Origin: Okeania sp. SIO2C9
GTDB taxonomy: Bacteria > Cyanobacteriota > Cyanobacteriia > Cyanobacteriales > Microcoleaceae
Assembly (NCBI RefSeq): GCF_010672455.1
Contig: NZ_JAAHGO010000012.1
Coordinates: forward strand, 443,002 to 507,001
Direction: 5' to 3'
Length of the DNA: 64,000 nt
Part shown: positions 57,703 through 64,000 of the stretch, one piece after another
Layout: each line of letters opens with the position of its first letter
How positions within the stretch are numbered: the first letter of the stretch is position 1
Notes under the pieces: generated by a model
Databases searched by the model: none
Seen by the model: only the letters and a program-made list of their open reading frames with translations
Told to the model about the DNA's origin: nothing
Program-made: the position numbers and the translations under genes

Positions 57703-57990
57703 CTATAAATCTAATAACCTTTTTCCATGAATAACCGCAGCAACAATTACTGTCGGACCTTTAACTTGATAAAGGACTCGATAACTATAAGCATAATCTT
57801 GTCGGTAACTTTCATCTCCAAACTCTTTGACCACTTCTCCTTGTAAAGGATTATGAATCAAGTTTTTAGTGACATTAATTATCCTATGGACTACTGCTGC
57901 AGCATAAGAAACAGAGTCACGCGCTATGTAGGAGGCGATCGCATCCACATCATCTATAGCTTTAGAAGACCAAACTACTTTATAACCCAT
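57703..57990 (-). CDS. ParE/RelE-family toxin
   Basis: 95 residues, full length: KVVWSSKAIDDVDAIASYIA at the start, then HNPLQGEVVKEFGDE, YRVLYQVKG and IHGKRLLD at the end, the standard plasmid-stabilisation (ParE) pattern. Starts 16 bases inside the antitoxin gene (overlap 57975-57990), so the two are translationally coupled. Family role: ParE inhibits gyrase, RelE cleaves mRNA; which one applies is not determined. Confidence 0.88.
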   Translation of the reverse strand: MGYKVVWSSKAIDDVDAIASYIARDSVSYAAAVVHRIINVTKNLIHNPLQGEVVKEFGDESYRQDYAYSYRVLYQVKGPTVIVAAVIHGKRLLDL

Positions 57991-58172
57991 TTACTCAAAA
58001 GCCCTTCAGCTTCTTCTTGTGTAATTTTTCTTTCTTTATCAGCTACTTCTAAACCATGAAGAACTTTTTCAATTACATATAAATGATATTGAACATCTTC
58101 AAGGGAGCAATTATCTGGCAATTTACTTAATAGAGATTCTACTTTTTTCTTAGCGGTATTCATAAAGTTCAT
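57975..58172 (-). CDS. Antitoxin of the ParE-type pair
   Basis: 65 residues, acidic and helical (VESLLSKLPDNCSLEDVQYH, YVIEKVLHGLEVADKERK, EEAEGLLSKW). It resembles the small antitoxins that precede ParE in cyanobacteria; the C-terminal part should wrap the toxin. First gene of the operon and overlaps the toxin gene. ATG 58172 or ATG 58163 could be used. Confidence 0.82.
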   Translation of the reverse strand: MNFMNTAKKKVESLLSKLPDNCSLEDVQYHLYVIEKVLHGLEVADKERKITQEEAEGLLSKWVIK

Positions 58173-58916
58173 ATTATTAAGTCACTGTTCCTAGCTGTAC
58201 ATGAGCCATTGGACAGCGACATCTGGTGCTTTGCATTTTTGCGCTTTCCAAGCATAAAAAAGCGAAAAACACATCCCCTCTTAGAAGAACCTTTAAGATA
58301 TTAATCATTTTTATCTCTAATTTTATTATTTTGAAACCTTTTGGTCTCATATAGTTCCTTTAAATTAGATGCTTTCATGTTCTAGCGCCTTCCGCAAACA
58401 AAATATGTCAGATTATCGCCGACCTTGGCTCTAAATATAAGGAAGGTAATATACCTATCAATAATATAACAATCTGATTTAACTTTTGAAAGAGAATACT
58501 ATCACTTTGAGCTATCAGCTACCAGTGTAATTACTTATAGCTAATAACTTATTGGTCAATCATCTATATTTATGATCCCTGCAAAGTATAACTTGATATA
58601 GACTTCTTAATCGTCTTCAAAGAAAAGTTTTACTTTCTACAGATAGACCTATCAAATGCAATTTGGCATAATTTAATGGTAGAAATTTGGACTAGTCATT
58701 ATTAATTTATGGCCCTTCATAAATTATTCAATTCAAAACTTTTAAATACTATCAAGAGCTTACCAAATAACAAGTCAAATAAATAAACCCGCTCTCAATT
58801 TATCAGAAAGCAGGTGTAAATACTTATGTGGAGATTAGTTAAAGTAAATTTTTAATTTTTAATTACTTCCTGTTTCTTTATGTAGTAACCTAATTAGAAT
58901 TGATGATGGTTGTGCA
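58173..58916. other. Spacer without recognised features
   Basis: 744 bp, AT-rich, between the toxin-antitoxin pair and the IS-like remnant. No gene, RNA or repeat seen. Confidence 0.4.
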
Positions 58917-58924
58917 ATGAAGGT

Positions 58925-59165
58925 TAAACAATACTTGACATCCTACCGATGTTGCCCTTACGCGACAACACGAGATTCCCACTCGATAACTGATAGGGAC
59001 TTTCTGCTGCCTATTGACAGAACAGCTGCGCTTTTTCCTATGGTCATGCTCCGCAAACATGTCGCGAAGCGAAACATAGCAGCTGTCTCCGAGGCCGAAC
59101 CTCTTTTTGCTCTAAAGGGGCGCTCCACAGTACGTCGCCCCGATGCTCTCGTAGCCCAGCAGCCT
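58925..59165 (-). mobile_element. Possible IS200/IS605-type right-end remnant
   Basis: GC-rich island in AT-rich DNA. On the minus strand it ends with GGGAATCTCGTGTTG, a TTGCCCTTACGCGACAA hairpin (TTGTCGCGTAAGGGCAA) and GGATGTCAAG, the style of TnpB element right ends (GAATCTC..hairpin..GGATGTCAA). Upstream is another hairpin, CATGTCGCGAAGCGAAACAT. No intact tnpB. A small frame on the plus strand here looks like a shadow. Confidence 0.35.
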
Positions 59166-59279
59166 TAATTTAACTGCCATATCACAGACTTTAGAAAAAC
59201 CGCAACATTGATTGGTTTTCCCATGTGACGCTCCCTTGCCAGGAGAGCATGAGTCTTCAACCAACGTTGAGATAAAAGT

Positions 59280-61106
59280 CTAGAAATTTTCATAGTTAGC
59301 GATCGCCCCAGTCATCTTCTCAATTACATCTGGCACAGGTATAGAACCTAATTCCCCAGCAGCACGAGTCCGAATACTCAGACTATTTGACTCAACTTCC
59401 TTAGCTCCAACTACAGCCATTACAGGAATTTTGGCCTTCTCAGCATTTCTAATCAACTTACCCAAACGTTCGTTACTAATATCTACCTCAGCACGAATAC
59501 CTACTTGACGCATTTGAGCAGTAACCTCTTGAGCAAAGGGCAAAAATTCAGAATTAACAGGCAAAAGTCTAGTTTGGGTAGGAGCTAACCACAAAGGAAA
59601 ATCTCCTGCATATTCCTCAATCAAAATTCCAATCAACCTTTCCAAGGAACCAAAAGGTGCCCGGTGAATCATAACTGGACGCTTTCTTGTTCCATCTTCT
59701 GCCACATATTCTAAATCAAACCGTTCGGGCAAATTATAGTCTACCTGTACAGTACCCAACTGCCATTCTCGCTCCAAAGCATCCTGGAAAATAAAATCTA
59801 ACTTTGGACCATAGAACGCCGCTTCACCAATACCCTCAAAATGCTCCATACCCATTTTTTCCACAGCCCGGCGAATAGCACCTTCAGCTTTTTCCCAAGC
59901 CTCATCAGAACCAATGTACTTATCTGAGTCAGGGTCACGGAAACTTAATCTAGCCTTAAAATTATTTAGTTGTAGATTTTTAAACACAAATAGAGTTAAG
60001 TCTACCACACTAAGAAACTCGGCTTCAAGTTGTTCGGGTGTCACAAACAAATGAGAATCATCTTGAGTGAAACCTCGGACTCGGGTTAAACCACCTAATT
60101 CCCCAGACTTTTCATGGCGGTAAACAGTGCCAAACTCGGCAAGTCGTATTGGTAACTCCCGATAAGAACGTAAGTCCTGTTTATAAATTTGGATATGGAA
60201 TGGACAGTTCATTGGTTTTAAAACAAAACCCTGTTCCTGAGCTTCTGATTCCTCATCCTCAGCCATCATCGGGAACATATCCTCTTTATACTTTTGCCAA
60301 TGTCCGGAAGTTTTGAATAAATCGACTCTGGCAATATGGGGAGTATCTACAGGTAAATAACCCCGTTTCTGTTGTTCTTGTTGGAGAAAGTCTTTCAATG
60401 AATTCTTTAACATTGTACCTTTGGGAGTCCACAGAGGTAATCCCGGTCCAACAAGGTCGGAAAACATAAATAGTCCTAATTCTTTACCTAGTTTACGATG
60501 GTTTCTTTTGAAAGCTTCTTCTTTACGTCTTTTATATTCGGCTAGTTGTTCTGGAGTTTCCCAAGCAGTACCATAGATACGTTGTAATTGGGCTTTGGTT
60601 TCGTCTCCGCGCCAATAAGCTCCGGCGATACTTTCTAAGTCGATCGCTTTAGGATTAAGTTGCTTTGTTGTTTCTATGTGGGGACCTGCACATAAATCCC
60701 ACCATTCTTCACCAAGATGATAAATGGTAATTGGTTCTTCTAAGTCTTCGAGGATTTCTAATTTATATGGTTCTTTAATTTGTTCTATTCTACGTTTGGC
60801 TTCTTCGCGGCTGACTTCTTCTCTAATGACGGGTAAGTCGCGTTTGATTATTTTGACCATCTCTTTTTTGATGGTTTTGAGGTCAGCTTCTGTAAATGGT
60901 TCGGGGGTATCAAAGTCGTAGTAAAAGCCATTTTCGATCCAAGGACCAATTGTTACTTGTGCCTTGGGAAACAGCTTTTGTACGGCCATTGCCATGACAT
61001 GGGATGTGGTATGACGAATTTTTTTGAGAGTTTCTGACTCGCTGGTGCGAGGTAAATGAATTTTTTCTGGTTGTTCTGGGGAAGGATTAGATTCTGGCCT
61101 AGACAT
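59280..61106 (-). CDS. thrS: Threonyl-tRNA synthetase
   Basis: 608 residues. There is no N-terminal TGS domain, as in many cyanobacteria; it begins with the editing domain (HTTSHVMAMAVQKLFP with HxxxH, and DLCAGPHI). Class II core motifs: motif 2 YRHEKSGELGGLTRVRGFTQ, motif 3 MIHRAPFGSLERLIGIL, and zinc-site NCPFHI. The C-terminal anticodon domain starts LWLAPTQTRLLPV. ATG 61106 is followed by a short Pro/Glu-rich leader. Charges tRNA-Thr; essential. The 1.2 kb upstream is an eight-copy tandem repeat, so its promoter probably lies in that array. Confidence 0.96.
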   Translation of the reverse strand: MSRPESNPSPEQPEKIHLPRTSESETLKKIRHTTSHVMAMAVQKLFPKAQVTIGPWIENGFYYDFDTPEPFTEADLKTIKKEMVKIIKRDLPVIREEVSREEAKRRIEQIKEPYKLEILEDLEEPITIYHLGEEWWDLCAGPHIETTKQLNPKAIDLESIAGAYWRGDETKAQLQRIYGTAWETPEQLAEYKRRKEEAFKRNHRKLGKELGLFMFSDLVGPGLPLWTPKGTMLKNSLKDFLQQEQQKRGYLPVDTPHIARVDLFKTSGHWQKYKEDMFPMMAEDEESEAQEQGFVLKPMNCPFHIQIYKQDLRSYRELPIRLAEFGTVYRHEKSGELGGLTRVRGFTQDDSHLFVTPEQLEAEFLSVVDLTLFVFKNLQLNNFKARLSFRDPDSDKYIGSDEAWEKAEGAIRRAVEKMGMEHFEGIGEAAFYGPKLDFIFQDALEREWQLGTVQVDYNLPERFDLEYVAEDGTRKRPVMIHRAPFGSLERLIGILIEEYAGDFPLWLAPTQTRLLPVNSEFLPFAQEVTAQMRQVGIRAEVDISNERLGKLIRNAEKAKIPVMAVVGAKEVESNSLSIRTRAAGELGSIPVPDVIEKMTGAIANYENF

Positions 61107-61139
61107 TGGCTGTTTATTCTTGGATTTTTTTTATATTTG

Positions 61140-62215
61140 CACAGGAGAAGAGGAAAGCTCTATTCTAGTTTAGTTAATCATCCATTTAGGGATTTTTGAG
61201 ATTTCAACACTACAGATATCAAACGTTATAGTTTTTGATTACTATATCTAGTGTTTTTTTCTTAATTTTGATTCACAGGAGAAGAGGAAAGCTCTACTCA
61301 AGTTTAGTTAATTATCCATTGAGGGATTTTTGAGGTTCAAACACTACATATATAAAACGTTATAGTTTTTGATTACTACATCTAGTGTTTTTTCTAAATT
61401 TTTGATTCACAGGAATAGAGAAAGACTTTATTCTAGTTTAGTTAATTATCCATTGAGGGATTTTTGAGGTTTCAACGCTACATATATCAAACGTTATAGT
61501 TTTTGATTACTATATCTAGTGTTTTTTTCTTAATTTTGATTCACAGGAGAAGAGGAAAGCTCTACTCAAGTTTAGTTAATTATCCATTGAGGGATTTTTG
61601 AGGTTCAAACACTACATATATAAAACGTTATAGTTTTTGATTACTATATCTAGTGTTTTTTTCTTAATTTTGATTCACAGGAGAAGAGGAAAGCTCTACT
61701 CAAGTTTAGTTAATTATCCATTGAGGGATTTTTGAGGTTCAAACACTACATATATAAAACGTTATAGTTTTTGATTACTACATCTAGTGTTTTTTCTAAA
61801 TTTTTGATTCACAGGAATAGAGAAAGACTTTATTCTAGTTTAGTTAATTATCCATTGAGGGATTTTTGAGGTTTCAACGCTACATATATCAAACGTTATA
61901 GTTTTTGATTACTATATCTAGCGTTTTTTTTCTTAATTTTGATTTACAGGAGAAGAGGAAAGCTCTACTCAAGTTTAGTTAATTATCCATTGAGGGATTT
62001 TTGAGGTTCAAACACTACATATATAAAACGTTATAGTTTTTGATTACTATATCTAGTGTTTTTTTCTAGATTTTGATTCACAGGAAAAGAGGAAGACTCT
62101 ATTCTAGTTTAGTTAATCATCATTTAGGGATTTTTGAGGTTTCAACGCTACGCATATCAAACGTTATAGTTTTTGACTACTATATACGATTATATTAATA
62201 ATATTATGGATAGTG
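61140..62215 (+). repeat. Eight-copy 134-bp tandem array upstream of thrS
   Basis: Units begin CACAGGAGAAGAGGAAAG (variants) at 61140, 61274, 61408, 61542, 61676, 61810, 61945 and 62079, i.e. period 134-135 bp. Each contains AGTTTAGTTAATTATCCATT, GAGGGATTTTTGAGG, AAACGTTATAGTTTTTGATT and ATCTAGTGTTTTTT. Units 2-3-4 and 5-6-7 are nearly identical triplets, so a ~402-bp block was recently duplicated; units 1 and 8 are more diverged. No ORF. May give rise to small RNAs or carry repeated promoters for thrS. Confidence 0.93.
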
Positions 62216-62309
62216 TTTTGCTTAAATTCTATTTACAATAGAGATCTCCAGAAAAGAGGTAGTAGGGAGTAGGCTGAAAGAGTTAATTATTTGTGTATGG
62301 TAGTTAATT

Positions 62310-63350
62310 TTATTTTTTATTATTGGAGATGTCTAATGAATCAGTTTCTTGTCTTGCTTTTTCTAACCAACTATCACATTTTTCTTGATTATTTTTTATC
62401 CACTCCTGGGCATGACGGAGAATATCTTCTGGTTGGTCTTCTCCCTCTTTAATACGTAAACTTTCCTCACTCATATCGGCAACTGGAATTTGTACTAATT
62501 CAAACCATCGTTTAGCAACTGGATTGTTTTTTAAGAATTTTTTATTAGCTACTATACGCTGTTGCATTATCTGAAAGCCAAAATTTTTTCCATCTAGAGA
62601 CGTATCTTTTTCAGTCAAATTTCCCATCTCTTTTGGTAAAGGTGTAAAAGGTACTTCTAACCAAACTACATCTTTACCTGGTTTTAATTTTGTAGATATC
62701 CAATGAGTATCGTAGGCATAATAAAGAATTGGTTTTCCTTCCTGATAACGAGTCATTGCATCTGCCAAAAGAATTTCATATTGTCCTTGATTATGTTCTA
62801 CTGTATCTTCTAATTCATAAGCTTTAAGATGATGATTGATAGTTAACTCACAAGACCAACCAGGATTACAACCTACTAAATTTGCTTTGCCATCTCCATC
62901 GGAATCAAAAAGTTTGGCTATTTCTGGATTTTTTAATTGTTGAAGATTAGTAATGTTATATTTATCGGCTGTTTTTTTGTCAATTTCATATCTTTGTACT
63001 CCATCGGGAGTTAATTTTCCAACTTTCTCTAACTTTTCTTGACCACCAGCATTTTCAAAGAATTCATTGTGTTGTGGTTCATAGTAAACAACACTATAGT
63101 CTAGGTCTCCATTGGCAAGAGAAATATAAATTGCTGGATATTCAATTTGTTTTGGTTTTTTGATTTTGTATCCTAGTTTTTCTAAACCTATATTTACTAC
63201 TTCGGTTTGAAATAATTCTTGTATAAAGGTACTATTAGCACTCCTAATAGTAACTGTTTGATTATCAGGAACTTGTTGACAGGAAGTAAAAATTATTAAT
63301 AAGCTGGTGAGGATTGTTCCTAAGAAAATTTTCAGGTATTTTTGTTTCAT
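62310..63350 (-). CDS. proX: Glycine betaine/proline ABC transporter substrate-binding lipoprotein (ProX-like)
   Basis: About 346 residues from ATG 63350 (MKQKYLKIFLGTILTSLLII, then the lipobox FTSC with Cys22-24 region); the upstream ATG at 63401 would spoil the signal peptide and was rejected. The OpuAC-type periplasmic domain follows: TVTIRSANSTFIQELF, YPAIYISLANGDLDYSVVYY, YEILLADAMTRYQEGKPILY and GKDVVWLEVPFTPLPKEMG. The last residues (SLDISNNKK) are encoded by the end of a TAGACATCTCC MITE, so the native C-terminus was replaced. No permease or ATPase genes are in view. Delivers an osmoprotectant to an ABC importer, by family role. Confidence 0.85.
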   Translation of the reverse strand: MKQKYLKIFLGTILTSLLIIFTSCQQVPDNQTVTIRSANSTFIQELFQTEVVNIGLEKLGYKIKKPKQIEYPAIYISLANGDLDYSVVYYEPQHNEFFENAGGQEKLEKVGKLTPDGVQRYEIDKKTADKYNITNLQQLKNPEIAKLFDSDGDGKANLVGCNPGWSCELTINHHLKAYELEDTVEHNQGQYEILLADAMTRYQEGKPILYYAYDTHWISTKLKPGKDVVWLEVPFTPLPKEMGNLTEKDTSLDGKNFGFQIMQQRIVANKKFLKNNPVAKRWFELVQIPVADMSEESLRIKEGEDQPEDILRHAQEWIKNNQEKCDSWLEKARQETDSLDISNNKK

Positions 63351-63566
63351 TTGAGTTTGATTGATTGAAAAAGATTTAATATCTGGTAGTTTACGACTCA
63401 ATTGATTACAAAATTATAGCGGTTTATAAATTAGTTTCAGCCTTTTTTCTGATTTTTCAAATCCATTAAATTCTTGAAAAATTAGCAACATTATTTATTC
63501 TTAATTAGCAGCTTTTATCGCTGTTTATAACCAAGTATCATATTTTTGTTGATGATTTTTTACCCA

Positions 63567-64000
63567 TTATTGAGCATGACGCATAATATCTTTTGGTTTG
63601 TCTTCTCCCTCTTTAATACGTAAACTTTCCTCATTCATATCGGCAACTGGAATTTGTACTAATTCAAACCATCGTTTAGCAACTGGATTATTTTCTAGGA
63701 ATTTTTTATTAGCTACTATACGCTGTTGCATTATCTGAAAGCCAAAATTTTTTCCATCTAGAGACGTATCTTTTTCAGTCAAATTTCCCATCTCTTTTGG
63801 TAAAGGTGTAAAAGGTACTTCTAACCAAACTACATCTTTACCTGGTTTTAATTTTGTAGATATCCAATGAGTATCGTAGGCATAATAAAGAATTGGTTTT
63901 CCTTCCTGATAACGAGTCATTGCATCTGCCAAAAGAATTTCATATTGTCCTTGATTATGTTCTACTGTATCTTCTAATTCATAAGCTTTAAGATGATGAT
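63567..64000 (-). pseudogene. Second proX copy, truncated by a nonsense codon; 5' end outside window
   Basis: Reads from the right edge as KAYELEDTVEHNQGQYE and is almost identical to proX copy 1 over the whole overlap. At 63567 the codon after RHAQ is TAA where copy 1 has GAG; beyond it the frame continues W-V-K-N-H-Q-Q-K-Y-D-T-W-L to a further TAA at 63519. The product lacks about 14 or more C-terminal residues of the helix. A tandem gene duplication; the truncated copy could still fold, so pseudogene is a probable, not certain, label. Confidence 0.75.

Noticed and set aside
58917..59168. 83-aa gene on plus strand
   Set aside because: Arg/Ala-rich frame across hairpins of an IS-like remnant; no family resemblance.
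61107..61139. T-box or similar leader for thrS
   Set aside because: T-boxes are not expected in cyanobacteria and no T-box sequence is seen; upstream is the tandem array.

Overview
The window is AT-rich, loosely packed DNA from a filamentous cyanobacterium, most like Trichodesmium or a close relative. The evidence is: frequent GCGATCGC (HIP1) octamers; a dnaE gene split at the cyanobacterial split-intein site and carrying two further inteins; heptanucleotide tandem repeats between genes; a threonyl-tRNA synthetase without a TGS domain; and many long intergenic spacers built of repeats. The genus is inferred from these traits, not proven.

Layout. 0-8 kb: a creatininase-family enzyme (cut by the window edge), an MscS-type channel, an LpxB-related glycosyltransferase with an in-frame repeat insertion, an ankyrin protein, a ROK glucokinase and a small membrane protein. 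8-17 kb: an ATPase plus TOPRIM pair (OLD/defence-like) with a frameshift at a homopolymer, a six-copy array of a ~230-bp repeat, then a metal-transport-like group (DUF5132-like, an unusual P-type ATPase lacking the CPC motif, an HMA-like protein), a DUF1499 protein and an IS200/IS605 tnpB element inserted behind a gene stub. 18-33 kb: a 2756-residue LamG/coiled-coil protein, a 720-residue single-TM protein and three P-loop GTPases with a shared plan. 33-36 kb: a scrapyard of decayed genes (TPR-CHAT protein, VapBC, UPF0175, a coiled-coil/TM gene split by an 89-bp MITE) and a SLATT-like membrane protein.

36-45 kb: split dnaE. dnaE-N carries two complete inteins and ends in the split intein N half. 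dnaE-C starts with the C half only ~1.5 kb downstream on the same strand. The gap between them is an array of the same repeat found at 10-11 kb. 45-64 kb: a broken ADP-ribosylation-type gene, a type IIA topoisomerase A subunit, a CheY-like regulator, an SLC12-like transporter, a membrane GTPase with DUF697, a ParE-type toxin-antitoxin pair, thrS preceded by an eight-copy 134-bp array, and a tandem proX duplication whose second copy has a nonsense codon.

How the parts fit. Housekeeping genes (dnaE, gyrA/parC-like, thrS) sit as islands among accessory modules and repeats. The best candidates for a poorly described system are the GTPase cluster at 26.6-32.9 kb with the giant LamG protein facing it, and the repeat family that forms arrays in front of both the ATPase/TOPRIM pair and dnaE-C. 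Short mobile repeats have repeatedly entered reading frames, sometimes in frame and tolerated (LpxB-related gene, inteins) and sometimes destructively.
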